A stretch of DNA of 64,000 nucleotides, from positions 44,540 through 108,539 of the forward strand of contig QANZ01002862.1 of the NCBI GenBank assembly GCA_003254925.1. The letters run 5' to 3'. Shown piece after piece: positions 22,787-34,107 of the stretch (its first letter is position 1; each line of letters begins with the position of its first letter). A program made the position numbers and the translations under genes. The DNA comes from Chamaecrista fasciculata. Taxonomy: Eukaryota > Streptophyta > Magnoliopsida > Fabales > Fabaceae. Under the pieces are notes generated by a model. It was not told where the DNA came from. It saw nothing but the letters and a program-made list of their open reading frames with translations, and made no database searches.

Positions 22787-23206
22787 TTAATCTGAGAACC
22801 ATGGCATAATCCTAGTAAATTCATAGACACCCTCCCAGCTTCTATAGATTCCATCCTTGGTGATCATCCACCATATGGTGTTATTCATAGTCGGCTGCTT
22901 CAAATGCCTTCTGTCACTTGTCGCATTATATGCATCCCATGATGCAAATTTTGGCAACCAAAATGCAGTGCATTCTACTTTCTTGTCTTCTTTCGTTGTG
23001 ATTCGATGGTAATCTCCTACTTTCAAATGTATCGAAGAATGACCTTTGCATGAAACAGTCAAATCCACCTTGCTTTTTTTAGGCAATGCATCCTTTATGT
23101 TTAACACTACGTCCCCATTACCCATTGTGTTTGAAAAAATGTTCATCAGAATCATTGAAAAGAGGACCACCATAAGAACACTCGTGAACCTGCTGTCCCA
23201 AATCAT
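22787..23206 (-). CDS. S-protein homologue SPH-A (plant self-incompatibility S1 family)
   Basis: Single-exon, 139 residues. The frame is open upstream to 23245, but the Met at 23206 is chosen because SPH-C, whose frame starts there, and SPH-B share it. Residues 1-29 form a hydrophobic signal peptide with cleavage likely just before GNGDVV. The mature part has the S1-family layout: a beta-strand opening (VVLNIKDAL), VSCKG with C53, LKVGD, VECTAFW with C79, and the WWMITKDGIY block near the end. Only two cysteines are seen; many family members have four. Predicted to be secreted. It lies 3' of KTI2 and convergent with it, separated by the copia insertion. No catalytic residues are expected. Confidence 0.85.
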   Translation of the reverse strand: MIWDSRFTSVLMVVLFSMILMNIFSNTMGNGDVVLNIKDALPKKSKVDLTVSCKGHSSIHLKVGDYHRITTKEDKKVECTAFWLPKFASWDAYNATSDRRHLKQPTMNNTIWWMITKDGIYRSWEGVYEFTRIMPWFSD

Positions 23207-23560
23207 TATTGGCGTTATGTGATGATATATGAAGATGATTATCAATAATACTGTTTTGGTGTATATATATATATATGAGGAAATGTGGATTATTGTGGTG
23301 TTTTGGTGGTATGTCTATCTAATTAATTAATTTGAAGATTTGATTTCAGAATAATGTCCCATTATAGACAAGAGAACGAGAATAATGGAGGGATATGATT
23401 TTTGGGATTTTTGGAGTCTTTATAGGAAAGAACGTATTTTCATCACACACGTCATCATCGATTTCTTTGGGGATTTATTTGACGTTATAGGAAATTGGTA
23501 TTTAATTGATGATAAATGCTATTTATATACATTGAGTGTTGGATATTATTATAAAAATAA
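23207..23560 (-). promoter_or_regulatory. SPH-A promoter region
   Basis: A (TA)n tract at about 23260-23276 serves as TATA region some 55-70 bp before the ATG. Upstream blocks GACAAGAGAACGAGAATAAT, ACGTATTTTCATCAC and TTTATTTGACGTTATAGG are conserved at the same spacing before SPH-B (30420-30610) and SPH-C (35230-35400). Confidence 0.6.
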
Positions 23561-25469
23561 TTAGATATATTAAACATATTTAATTTTATGTTACATAATC
23601 ATTCATTTATATGCATTAAGGATGACATATGAACGTTGGTGTTGGTGTGGATGCAACGTACTTATGCCTACATTGAAGGAGATTTATTCTGAACAAAAGC
23701 CAATGAAAGCACATTAAGAGGCAATTGACACACGTATAAGTATGTATATATATATATATGCTTCAATGGTAGAATGAGAGGTTTGAGAGAGCGACCATAT
23801 ATGTGGGGATGAGATATGGGTGTTGTAATATTAGAGTTGTAAAAAACTCTATAAGACTCACATATTTTATATATTTGGATAGAGAAAATGTGTGGGAGTG
23901 AGAGTCCTATTTATCACTTTAGTGCATAGGTGATAGATTAAACAAGTGAATACTGGGTTGTTGTATTCTGGAGATAACGCGTCTGTGTACCCACTGCACC
24001 GGGTGATATGTCTAAATCAACATGTGACAGGCGTGAATTACCTTAAAAAAAGCGAGATATATGTGCCTCAGCCTAAGACGACGCATTTTATTTACTAACA
24101 GTTCGTTCTTATTTTTAGTTGTTTTTCTTATTTTCATGTAGCTACTGAAAAAATAAGAATGATGTTGGTGACTTGGTGTCTTCATGACCGAAAATAAAAA
24201 TGGGATTCTACAATAAGTACACACTCTTGATTTATTGATTATTTACATAAAGTTGGTTTATAAAAATATTAAGAACAATGGTGATTCTCTATATGCAAAA
24301 TCTCATCCAATATAATTATAGTGTTGAGAAGTCCTTTGGGACTATATTGTTTAAAGTTTGATAGTGGATGAATATGAGTATTACTAGACAAGTATATTAT
24401 TGGTTCGTGGACTTGTCTAAAGAACAAATCCAATTTGTTAATATTTTTTGTGAGATGTGAATCAATCTAATTGATATAAGATATTGAAGTTTTATCAAAC
24501 TGGTTGTGTGATATTGTGGTTAATGAACCAAAATATTGATTAGTGAAATTGGTGTTTATAAAATTAGTTCTATATGTGCTTATTATGAGATGATGAAAAT
24601 TTAGTTTACAATGTGAATATGTGTTTGTGATGATAATATTAATATTTATTTTTTGGATGAATTATCGAAAGTCTAGTTTAGCGTAAATGTTTTTCATGAG
24701 AAATAAAATTGAAATTATGATAATGTGAGAGTATCTGTATTTAGTATTTGTATAAAAAAAATGTTATATATATATATATATTAATTAATGTTTAAAATGA
24801 ATATTTAGGCTTTAGTAATATATATTATAAATAAAATTTTATATTTGAATAAAAGTTGTGGCGTCACTACTGAACTTAATTTTTTGATAAATAGACTTTA
24901 ACTTTTTGGTCCCTTTGAGATATATAAAAGTGTTGCCTCTTTTTGTGTTATAACACCTTTCGGTTATTTGGCGGTAAACATTGCATCTAAGTGTGTTTTA
25001 ATTGCATCTAATTTAATAATAGAATTACAATGACAAGGTACTCAGTGCTTTCAGTTGAATAAAAGTGTGTAAATGGTATAAGATTGACTAATTAAATGTA
25101 GGGATTAATTAGTTATCCATTCACTTTAGAATTTTGAATCAATGTATAAATTATGATGATAGATAGTTGATTAATTTATTTTGTGAAAATAGAATTATTT
25201 ATAAATTGAAAAAATAATGGGGTCAAAGTAGCTTGAATATAAGTATCCTAAATAAAAAAATTGATTTATATGTGTGTTAGAAATTAAAATGGATTTAAAT
25301 TCAATAATCTTTTGGTAAATATTTTTGTCATGAGTTAATTGAGAATTAGCTTGTTAAGAGCTTGAATATTATATGCGGATGATTTATTAATTTTAATTTT
25401 TGGTACAAGCTCGGTTTTGTTATATGAAATATTAAATATATATGTTTTGAAAATTTTGGTGAAGACAAT
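23561..25469. other. AT-rich DNA without a recognised gene
   Basis: The stretch 23740-24010 has an LTR-like layout (GGGAGTGAGAGTCC near a transcription-start-like zone) but no terminal repeats or primer-binding site could be fixed. The rest is probably old copia DNA given the RNase H remnant that follows. The 70-codon frame at 24012-24224 has no family features. Confidence 0.35.
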
Positions 25470-25681
25470 GTCATTAGTTGTCATGGATTGCAAAAACTAA
25501 GCTTGAAGCTTTAACAGCAACTGACAAAGAGGCTAGTAAGAGATATATAAAAATTAAGTCCTTTGTGAAAAAATATATACCATTTAATATGTTGTGGTAG
25601 TACGTTGAATTTTGGGATAAGTAATAATATTATTTTGGTAAATCCAAACTCATAAAAATGATGTTGTGTTATAAGATATTT
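25470..25681 (+). mobile_element. Copia RNase H remnant, left part
   Basis: Frame-shifting translation gives a KLEALTATDKEA segment that aligns with the copia (V)EALSTTEAEY block. A Mutator-like element then interrupts at 25682, and the copia-derived DNA probably resumes at 27971-28350, though the right part is weaker. Confidence 0.5.
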
Positions 25682-26149
25682 GAGTAAACTAGCATTTTGG
25701 TCCCTGAATTACGCAGACAGTGACAATTGAGTCCCTGAATTAACGAAATTGACATTTGGGTCCCTGAATTATGGTAACTCGTTGCAAACAGGTCCTTCCG
25801 TCACTCATCCGTCCCAAAAAAGCTGAGGTTGCACGTTAGTTAGCTGACTGAAACCGTAAAAGACTGACGTGGCACGTTAACTGTCACGTCAGCACGGGCT
25901 AAACTGAAAACAAAAGAAAAAGTGTGCCACCTGTGTAATTTTCGCCACCTCAACATAAGAATTTTAAAAAAAAAAAACCCCACCTGCATTTTGTCATTGG
26001 GCAAATGGGTCCCTGACCCATTTTTATTCCATTATTCTCAATTCGCCCTCTTTTTCATCATCTTCATTTTAGTCTCAAATCCTCAATAAAATTCTAAAGT
26101 GTCTCAAAACTCTTCCAAACATTCTAATTTAGTCCTTAAGAATATTAGA

Positions 26150-26465
26150 AATCTTAAACCCTACACCATACACCATACACCCTAAACCCTAAACCTTAAA
26201 CCCCTAAATCCTAAACCTCTAAAACTTAAATTTTTTTAATCTTCATCTTCATCCCATTTAATCCTTAAAAATATTGAAAACCCTAAATCGTAAACCCCTA
26301 AAACTTAAATTTTTTTAATCTTCATCTTCATCCAATTTAGTCCTTAAAAATATTAAAAACCCTAAACCCTAAACCCCTAAAACTTAAAGTTTTTTAATCT
26401 TCATCTTCATATTACCAATTTAACATAAATCCCTAATTTTTTTTAATCCCTAAACCCCCTAATTT
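26150..26465. repeat. Degenerate telomere-like repeats, left arm
   Basis: Clusters of CCCTAAACCCTAAACC and variants (CCTTAAACCCCTAAATCC), the plant telomere strand CCCTAAA, in three imperfect sub-repeats separated by CTTAAATTTTTTTAATCTTC. Non-coding. Confidence 0.8.
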
Positions 26466-27239
26466 TTTTTTTAATCTTCTTCTTCATCTTTTCCATCTTG
26501 ATCTTCATCAATTCATCATCCATTTTCAAATTCATCATCTTCTTCATCAATTTTACAAAATTGATTTTCGAAACATCAATTCATCATCTTCATATTCATC
26601 AATTCGCTAAAACACCCATCCACCTTCGTCTTCATTAATTCACTGAACTTCCCCATCCATCTTCATCTTCTTCTTCACCGCGACGAACCCCACGTCACAA
26701 ACCAATCCCTGAAACACCCACAAGCTTCTTCATCAATTCATCAATTCATATACCAACATCTTCATCAATTCATCAATTCATCATCTTCATCTTCATCAAT
26801 TCTTCATCAATCCATCACTAATGCAATTTCCGAATCCAGATCTAGATTTGTCTTCAGCCGCTTCGACGTCAACGGCGACGACCAGATCTGGATTTGTGAG
26901 GGTAACAGCGACGAGAACAAGAAAATGGGAAATGAAGGACAAGAAGATAGAAAGTAGAATGAAGTAAGTGGGTAACATGAGCTAAGGTAGTGTCGTGAGG
27001 TTTCTGAACTTGTGGGTGGAGACGACGTAGAAGCTTGGTCGGCAGTGGAGGATGAAGATGATAAATCGATGAAGTTGAGGGTTGGAGATGAAGAAGAGGA
27101 GGAGGAATCAATTTAGTCCCTGAATCTTTCTTAGGGTTTAGGGGAGAAGATGAAATGAATTGATGAAGATGATGAATAGATAATAGTGTACAAATGGATG
27201 ATGAATTGAGGAAGATGAAGATTAAAAAGATGAAGATTA

Positions 27240-27575
27240 AAAAAAATTAGGGGTTTAAGGATTAAAAAAAATTTGGGATTTATGTTAAATTGGGAAGATG
27301 AAGATGAAGATTAAAAAAATTTAAGTTTTAGGGGTTTAGGGTTTAGGGTTTTAGAGTTTTAAGGTTTAGGGTTTTTAATATTTTCAAAGACTAAATTGGA
27401 TGAAGATGAAGATTTAAAAAAATTAAGTTTAAGGGGTTTAGGGTTTAGGGTTTCTAATATTTTTAAGCTCTAAATGGGATGAAGGTGAAGATTAAAAAAA
27501 TTAAGTTTTAGGGGTTTAGGGTTTAGGATTTAGGATTTTAGGGTTTGGGTTTTTTTAATATTTTTAAGGACAAAT
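27240..27575. repeat. Degenerate telomere-like repeats, right arm
   Basis: The inverse of the left arm: GGGGTTTAGGGTTTAGGG and variants in about four sub-repeats separated by ATGAAGATGAAGATTAAAAA. Together with 26150-26465 it makes head-to-head telomere-like arms inside the element. Confidence 0.8.
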
Positions 27576-27970
27576 TTGGATGAAGATGAAGATTATAAAA
27601 AATGGGTCAGTTTGAGGTGGCGTTAATTACCCAGTGACGAAATGCAGGAGGTTTTCTTTTTTCTTTTTAATTCTAATGTTGAGGTGGCGCTAATTACCCA
27701 GGTTGCAAACTTTTTTTATTTTTTTCAGTTTAACCGGTACTGACGTGTCACGGACATGGCAATTAACGTGCCATGTCAGCACTTAACGGTGCAACACAGC
27801 AGTTAACGTGGTACATCACCTTTTTTGGCACGACTAAGTGATAGAGGGACCAATTTGCCAGACATTTGCATAATCCAGGGGCCGAGTCGTCAATTTGGTA
27901 AATTTTGGGACTCAACTGTCACTGCCTGCATAATTCAGGGACCTAAATGCTAGTTTAATCTAAGATATTT

Positions 27971-28699
27971 TCTCTATAGTGCATGGTACCACATTTGTGT
28001 GAGAAATGCAAAGTCAAGTGAAAATGAGTTTGGAATACATCGAGGGGGATGAATGATCTTAAGCCCATAGTATTATAAGCAACCTATGAGGACATCCTAC
28101 CTTGTGATTAGGGATCCTAAGAACTTGGTTCAAAGGGAAGAACGAATCATAGAGTGTCTAGTTGATAAATGCACAAATTTTATATTATTCCTGATGGTAT
28201 ATGTGCATTTTTCTGCAATGAAAATATGAGGTTGAGTTTTAGAAACTCTTAATGAAATCTGTAGCTCTATAAGAGTAGAGTGTCATAATTGCAGGAGCAC
28301 TCCCCAGTTGAGATCGTTAATAAATAAGGTCAAATTGCGTCTTGATATTAGGTTTGGGACCAATTAGAGAAATTATAAAATTATGTAGGATTGATCTGAT
28401 ACAAATAAAATAGAAGGGACTAATTTGAAATCCACCCCATACATAAAGGACCAAATTGAAGTTTTTGGCTTTTTCCCTTCTATAAACATGAAATTCATCT
28501 CACATGAGAAGAATAAATTAAAGAAAAGAACTAAATAAGATAGATGATTTTGCAATTTCTAAAATATGCAAGTCGAATTGCGCAGGGAGGAAGGAGGAGA
28601 GACAGGGTTAATATAATTGTAAGACAAGGGAATTAAGATTAAGGAAAAAGACTCAAAATTAAGAGATGTTACTTAATTTATTTTTGAGAGTATGGCATA
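27971..28699. other. No gene; probable continuation of copia remnant
   Basis: This follows the Mutator-like element directly. Frames are broken throughout and I could not identify a domain. From about 28690 the sequence becomes the shared KTI-SPH flank. Confidence 0.35.
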
Positions 28700-29235
28700 T
28701 GGTCATTTCTAACTATTTGTATCCATACCAATTTATTCCATTCAATATCTCTATCATTCATATCTCGTACTGAATTATATTAGATATATTATTATTCGTA
28801 CTTATACATTAAGGTATAGACTTGATCATTGTAAAGTGATTCGAATCAATCTTGGGATCTTAGTATCCTTTGAAATTTAATTCTAAGAGATTTTTTTTTA
28901 GAAGAATTCTAAGAGGACGTTAGCTTGTTAAAATAATAGTGGATTCTTGTGGATTCCACATAATCAACAAATTTGAGCGATAATCGCCAATCCCTTCAAT
29001 CATATATTGGTAGTTTAAGTTAGATTTTGTGTGCTAAATATCCGCCCCAAGTACAGTTTTGTTTATTATAATATTAGACATTATAAATCATTGAATCCTA
29101 AAGGAAACCGTACACATCGAGTAACAACAAATAGTAAGGTTTACTTTTCTACAATTCACCTCTCTACCTAGAATCAATTTTTGCATATTCTCCTTGTTCT
29201 CTCACTCCACCAAATAAAAAAGAAAAAGGTAAATT
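28700..29235. other. SPH-B 3' flank (shared KTI-SPH spacer)
   Basis: 28740-28990 matches 9960-10240. 29120-29225 matches 34390-34480 after SPH-C (for example CTACCTAGAATCAATTTTTG against CTACCTTGAATCAATTTTTG). No gene. Confidence 0.65.
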
Positions 29236-29700
29236 ATATTTGGGTACCTTGTTTTATGGGCCATATCACTTTAGTAACATATTATTTTAAAATTGGCACT
29301 TTAGTACCCTATTTTGTGCACCGTTAACACTTTGATACCCAAATTTATTTTTTTTTGTTAAGTTTTGACAGCGAAGTCGAACGTGGCCATTACATGCACA
29401 ATAAAAACACTAAAATGTTCATTTTCATTTCATTTTTCACGATTCAAACGGTAAAACAATCCAAAATCATCTCACTTCAATTCTCAATGTCTTTCACGGA
29501 TTTTTAGTATTTTAGAAATCATAAAAAATGAAAGAAAAGTGGACATTTGCCTATTTTTACTGTGCAAGTGATTGTCACATGCGAATACAAAATAAATTTG
29601 GGTTCCAAAATATTAACGGTGTAAAGAATACTAAAATATGACTTTCAAAAAAATAATGTACCAAAGTAAAACCAATCCATAGAATAGGATACCAAAAGAA
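29236..29700. mobile_element. Mutator-type MITE in SPH-B 3' flank
   Basis: Left end GGTAAATTATATTTGGGTAC, right end close to GGATACC at 29687-29693, with interior similar to the MITE at 7406. The empty site is visible in the duplicated flank of SPH-C: ACCAAATAAAAAAGAAAATA (34464) is split here by the element. Confidence 0.75.
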
Positions 29701-29845
29701 AATAAAAAACTAAGTCAATTGGAAAGAGAAAAAGAGCAAGTAGATCGAATACCATATATCATGCATACTAATCATTGAAGCTATATATAAGCCATCATAT
29801 ATATTATTAAACCACCACAAACGAATACACACATACACGAACTAA

Positions 29846-30265
29846 TCAATCTGTGAACCATGGCTCAATCTTTTTATATTGATGGAGACCATCCCAGCTT
29901 CGATAGAATCCATCCTTAGTGATCAACCACCATATGGTGTTATTCGTAGTTGGCATCTTCAAATGCTTTCTATCACTTGCCGCATTATATACATCCCATG
30001 ATGTAAATTTTGGCAACCAAACTGCAGTGCATTCTACTTTCTTGTCTTCTTTCGTTGTGATTTGATGATTTTCTCCAACCTTCAATTGTATCGAAGTTTC
30101 ACCATCGCATAAAAGAGTCAAACCCACGTTGCTTTCTTTAGGCAATGCATCCTTTATGTTTACCACTACGTCCCCATCACCCATTGTGCTTGAAAAATTG
30201 TTGATCAAAACCATTGAAAAGAGGACCACCATAAGGACACTCGTGAACCTGCTGTACCAGATCAT
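29846..30265 (-). CDS. S-protein homologue SPH-B
   Basis: 139 residues, single exon. The open frame extends upstream to 30523, but that part crosses the TATA-like (TA)n run and is promoter; the Met at 30265 matches SPH-A and SPH-C. Signal peptide about 1-29, then GDVVVNIKDAL, LLCDG (C53), LKVGE, VECTAVW (C79) and WWLITKDGFY. It differs from SPH-A and SPH-C at scattered surface-type positions, including Asp-Gly-Glu after C53. Expected to be secreted. A MITE lies about 150 bp 3' of the stop codon. Two-cysteine form as in SPH-A. Confidence 0.85.
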   Translation of the reverse strand: MIWYSRFTSVLMVVLFSMVLINNFSSTMGDGDVVVNIKDALPKESNVGLTLLCDGETSIQLKVGENHQITTKEDKKVECTAVWLPKFTSWDVYNAASDRKHLKMPTTNNTIWWLITKDGFYRSWDGLHQYKKIEPWFTD

Positions 30266-30600
30266 TATTGCGGCTATGTGATGATATATGAAGATGATTA
30301 TCAATAATGGTGTTTTGGTGTGTGTATATATATATATATGAGAATGGTGGTGGATGATGAAGGCAACGTGGATTATTGTGTTATGTCTATCAAAATTAAT
30401 TTGAAGATTTGATTTCAGAATATAATGTCCCATTATAGACAAGAGAACGAGAATAATGGAGTGATAAGATTTTTTTAGATTTTTTGACCCTTTTGTACGA
30501 AAGAACGTATTTTCATCACTCATGTCGACATCGATTTCTTTGGGGATTTATTTGACGTTATAGGCAATTGGTATTTAATTGATGATAAATGCTATTTATA
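30266..30600 (-). promoter_or_regulatory. SPH-B promoter region
   Basis: (TA)n at about 30326-30338, then the same conserved blocks as SPH-A and SPH-C, with TTTGACGTTATAGGCAATTGG at 30550-30572. Confidence 0.6.
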
Positions 30601-31480
30601 TACATTGAGTGTGATGTAAATGTAATTAATTGATCAAATTAATTTTTTACGTTGAACAATAATTTTTTTAAAATATTTTATTTTTCTTTATATTTGATAA
30701 TATATTTTAGAAAGATATTTATTTTTCTCTCAAACTTTAAACGATATGATAGGAAGAAGATCGTCTAATAATAAAATAGGGTAAATGTAATTAATTACAT
30801 TAATTTTTTACGTTGAAAAAATTAATATTTTAAATTTAATTAAACCCCAATTTTTTATTCACACTCAATATAAAGAAAAATAAAGAAAAAGATATGTATT
30901 ACATTTAAAATTAATATGTATTAATTAAAATATTTTATTACAACGTAAAAAGATATATATATATATACACACATTTTCATCAAAATTAATTAAAATAAAA
31001 TAATATTAATTAAACCCCAATTAATATTTTATTTAAAATTAATATGTATTACATTAATTCTTTATATTCAACCCCAATTTTTTACATTGAGTGTGATGCA
31101 AATGTAATTAATTACATTAATTTTTATCCCCATTTAATCATTTTAATGTGTGTGATATTTTATTCTAATCATTTTATTACATTTAAAATTAATGTAATTA
31201 ATTAAAATATTTTAAAATATCTTTTTACATTAAAATTAAGAAAAATTAATCATTTTATTTAAAATTGGGGATCACGATAAAATGATTAATTGGGGTGAAC
31301 AAGTAATTTTAATCACGATATTCAACCCCAATTAATCATTTTAATTAAGAAAAATTAATTAAAATATTTTATTACAACGTAAAAAGATATTTTATTTTTT
31401 AAAATACATTGAGTGTGATGCAAATGTAACTAATTACATTAATTTTTTACGTTGAATAATATTTTTTTAAAATATTTTAA
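30601..31480. repeat. AT-rich mosaic of short repeated blocks
   Basis: A block TACATTGAGTGTGATG(T/C)AAA followed by TGTAATTAATTACATTAATT and TTTTTACGTTGA occurs at about 30600, 30780 (part), 31083 and 31405, interleaved with AACCCCAATT and its complement. The first 185 bp (30601-30785) matches 35390-35573 upstream of SPH-C, after which the copies diverge. No coding potential. Confidence 0.7.
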
Positions 31481-31655
31481 AGGGGTTGTTTGGTGAACAA
31501 GCCTTCAAGCTTTAGTGCTGTGAGGATCAAAATGATATTAAGTGTAAGGAAATTGGGGTTTCTAGTGATAGTAATAGGCGTTTGATTGTGAAGGATATAT
31601 GGGGATCCATTGATAGTGAGATTACGGTTGTGAGGGAATCAGGTTGACAGTTTGA
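31480..31655 (+). pseudogene. KTI relic: C-terminal third only
   Basis: Matches KTI1 from about residue 140 to the stop: (G)GTGAACAAGC, a CYS-type TGCTGTGAGGATC, then AGTGTAAGGAAATTGGGGTT, GATTGTGAAGGAT and the terminal GACAGTTTGA. The frame is broken, and signal peptide, signature and promoter are absent. The 3' flank (31680-32056) matches KTI1's, ending in the same (TA)n run. Confidence 0.85.
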
Positions 31656-32056
31656 TCATTCGAGTTTGAGTATTTACTATGGAGTAAATTAATAATTTGG
31701 CACTCAAATATCACTAATTGAGTTGACTAAGATTAAAATATATAATTTATTTTTTAAAATATTAAAACGGTATACTAATCAGTCCTTTTTATAGACTATA
31801 TATAGTACATTGTTTTAATCATTTAGGTACTAATTAAAAAGTATTGTTTTGATATGTCAAGAACTAAATGCGTATTTGGATCATTCAGTAACCGAGTTGT
31901 CAACTCGGTGATCTAGGACTAAATTGTTAGTTTATTCATTTTCTATGTGATGTTTGAATTAATAAGTATGTAATCCAACTTCTCAACTACTATGTATCTT
32001 TGCATGGATAATGTATGAATAGTAAGTGAAGAATTATATATATATATATATATATG
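31656..32056. other. 3' flank of KTI relic with AT microsatellite
   Basis: Shares AAATTAATAATTTGG, CCAACTTCTCAACTAC and TGTATCTTTGCATG with the flank at 8700-9060. (TA)n at about 32036-32056. No gene. Confidence 0.65.
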
Positions 32057-32059
32057 ATC

Positions 32060-32169
32060 CTCTTTTTTTTTTTGGTAAAAAGGAAAATATATTAAATCAA
32101 CATAATTGAAACATTACAGATAACCAGACAAAGCAGTATACATAACGACAAAACATAACGAAACAGAAG
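32060..32169 (-). mobile_element. LINE 3' tail fragment
   Basis: Poly-T with GGTAAAAAGG at the left, then ATTGAAACATTACAGATAACC: the reverse of a plant LINE 3' end, at the same site after the (TA)n run as in KTI1. It is cut at 32170 by an LTR. Confidence 0.6.
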
Positions 32170-33470
32170 TGTTGGGATAAATTTTGAATATATGCCCTTT
32201 GTAATTTAAACGATTTTTTAAATCAAACAAATCGTGTGTTTTGATAAATAACAAAAATTCTCACTTTAGTAATTTTAATTATTATATATCTGATTATAAT
32301 ATTATACGATGAAATCTGAAAGATTATGTCCTAAATCAATTAAGATTTAGAACTATCCTTGATTGAAATCTAATTAAGATAATCTTAAAGTAAGTTTTCA
32401 AAGGAGAAGCTAGCTATTTAACTAAATCCAATCAGGCGCTAATCACCTACCTTAGCATTCATATAGTTGCTAATCTCATGCCTAATCACTTGTTGATTGA
32501 TTTCGTTTTGATTCATGTGCAAAATCTAAAATGGATTTTGTTTCCTAATTTATTTCCTTATTTCAAGGCCAGGACTATTTAAGGAAACATTTTGAAAACT
32601 GCAAATTTGTTTAAGCTGATTAAACCTCAACGTTCTAATGTTATCAAAGCCGGCTAATCATATATGGAAGGAAGTCTAAGGCTATGAGAGACCAATGGAA
32701 GCAAAACTTATTGAAAATCATAAATTCCTAGCCGTTGGTAATTCAAGACAAAAACTTTCCTTATCAAGACATCAAAGTTGCTCAAGTATATAAAGCTCCA
32801 AATTTCAAATGTTCGAGACTAATGAGCTGCTAGACTACTGAACAATTATTATTCAAGTTGTTAAGTGCTAAGAGTTGTTCATCACATCAGTTGTGTATTC
32901 CTTTTGGAAAAGATCTTAGTGATCCTTCTCTTTGTGAGAGAACCTAAGTTCTTTTCATCTCATATCTTCTTATTCGTTCGTTTGTATCCTTAGTGGTAAT
33001 AGGTTGCCTTCTTCGGTTGTTCTGAAACCCTAGAGGTGATCCGTGAGTGGTTGCACTATAAGAAGATTGTACATGAACCTTATTATTAACCTTAAGGGTG
33101 ATCCTAGCTAGTCTTAGGTTGATTCCAATTGTATTTGGTCTGTTACCTACATAATATATAAATTCCCTTGCTGTTTCACTTGGGGAGTGGATGTAGCATA
33201 AGGCAGACTTCCATTTCAAGGATTAAACTCTTATGTGAACCACTATAAATCGTGGTCTTGATCTTTCTATCACTTAACTCTTTATATTCTGCATTTTATC
33301 TAATTTGAGTTAAGGAACTATTTTTCTTAAAGAAACTGTTTTCGCTAAGGAACCTTTTTCATAAGGAAACTGTTAAGGAATTTAATGAGGAGGAAAGGTT
33401 CTAAGGAACTGTTTAAGGAATTGTTTTAACTTAACGAAAAAGTTTTAATTTCCAATTCACTCTTGCTCAA
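32170..33470 (+). mobile_element. Copia LTR (SIRE/Maximus-like), probably solo
   Basis: Opens TGTTGGGATAAATTTTG, nearly identical to the start of the solo LTR at 48664-50167 read on its own strand, and ends in AATTTCCAATTCACTC. The interior shares GGTGATCC(G/A)TGAGTGGTTGC and CGTGGTCTTGATC phrases. No retrotransposon interior follows. The right boundary is approximate. Confidence 0.65.
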
Positions 33471-33816
33471 TCCATATATTTTGGTTGGGAACGAAGCTAA
33501 GTTTAGTGCAAGTGATATAGATAATGGAACAAAATAAGATGATTGAGTGATAGAGACCAAATTTTTGGCAAAATCTACCTAATATGTAAAAGATACTAAG
33601 ATTGAGATGATTTGTTGAGAGGGGAGAAAAGTTAACCCAGAAGAAAGTGGTTTGGGAAACATTGGAAGGGAAGACATTGAGGAACCAAGAATGAATCAGA
33701 AGGATGTCTTTGTCATTTAATCAGGAGCATAAGGAAAGAATAAATGACCTGTTTGACAGAGAGGGAGTTGAGACAAAGTAAATACTCATTGCCATGGGAG
33801 ATAAGTCCTGCTAGTT

Positions 33817-34107
33817 TCATAGTTTCCAGATGTTGAAAAGCTGCAATTTCAACATGCTCTCATCAACAAAAAATGTTAGCGAGTGTAGCGGTGGCAAGGC
33901 GACCGATAGAGCTAGTAGAGTCAGTCCTTCTTCCATTGTTGAGGTCCATACTGTGAACGCCAAGCCATGACCATTGAGCTTGGAGTTTTCTGGGACAAAG
34001 GTGAGAATGGAGAGGATAGAGAACGAGAAAAGCGAACTAGAGGCCAAGTTTTTAAAATGAGGAGGGGATGGGTAGAAAGCAAGATCTGCTAGTGTCATAT
34101 GATACAT
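33817..34107 (-). pseudogene. Legume-lectin-domain gene fragment (lectin receptor kinase-like)
   Basis: The minus-strand frame contains LAFYPSPPHFKN, FSFSILSILTFVPE and KLNGHGLAFT in order, the run that characterises the N-terminal beta-sandwich of plant L-type lectin domains (consensus near HAFYP.P..FKN .. FSFST.F.F.IVPE .. GGHGLAFT). After about 33950 the frame drifts, and no transmembrane segment or kinase domain follows. There is no signal peptide before it. Most likely a decayed gene fragment, perhaps carried by a transposon; 33471-33816 and 34108-34400 hold no other recognisable gene. Confidence 0.7.

Larger units (their letters stand above)
25682..27960. mobile_element. Mutator-like fold-back element, 2.3 kb
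   Basis: Inverted ends (left GAGTAAACTAGCATTTTGGT, right complement GATTAAACTAGCATTTAGGT) and an identical target duplication TAAGATATTT at 25672-25681 and 27961-27970. Inverted similarity extends over several hundred bases at each end and, more loosely, through the interior, where arms rich in TCATCTTCATC face their complement. No transposase. The 60- and 80-codon minus-strand frames at 26796-27111 are low-complexity and not supported as genes. Confidence 0.88.

Noticed and set aside
26150-27575. Telomere or chromosome end
   Set aside because: CCCTAAA words are degenerate, inverted relative to each other and enclosed in a transposon with target duplications.
30266-30523. N-terminal extension of SPH-B by 86 residues
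   Set aside because: It crosses the (TA)n TATA region and blocks conserved as promoter in SPH-A and SPH-C; the paralogues start at the Met equivalent to 30265.
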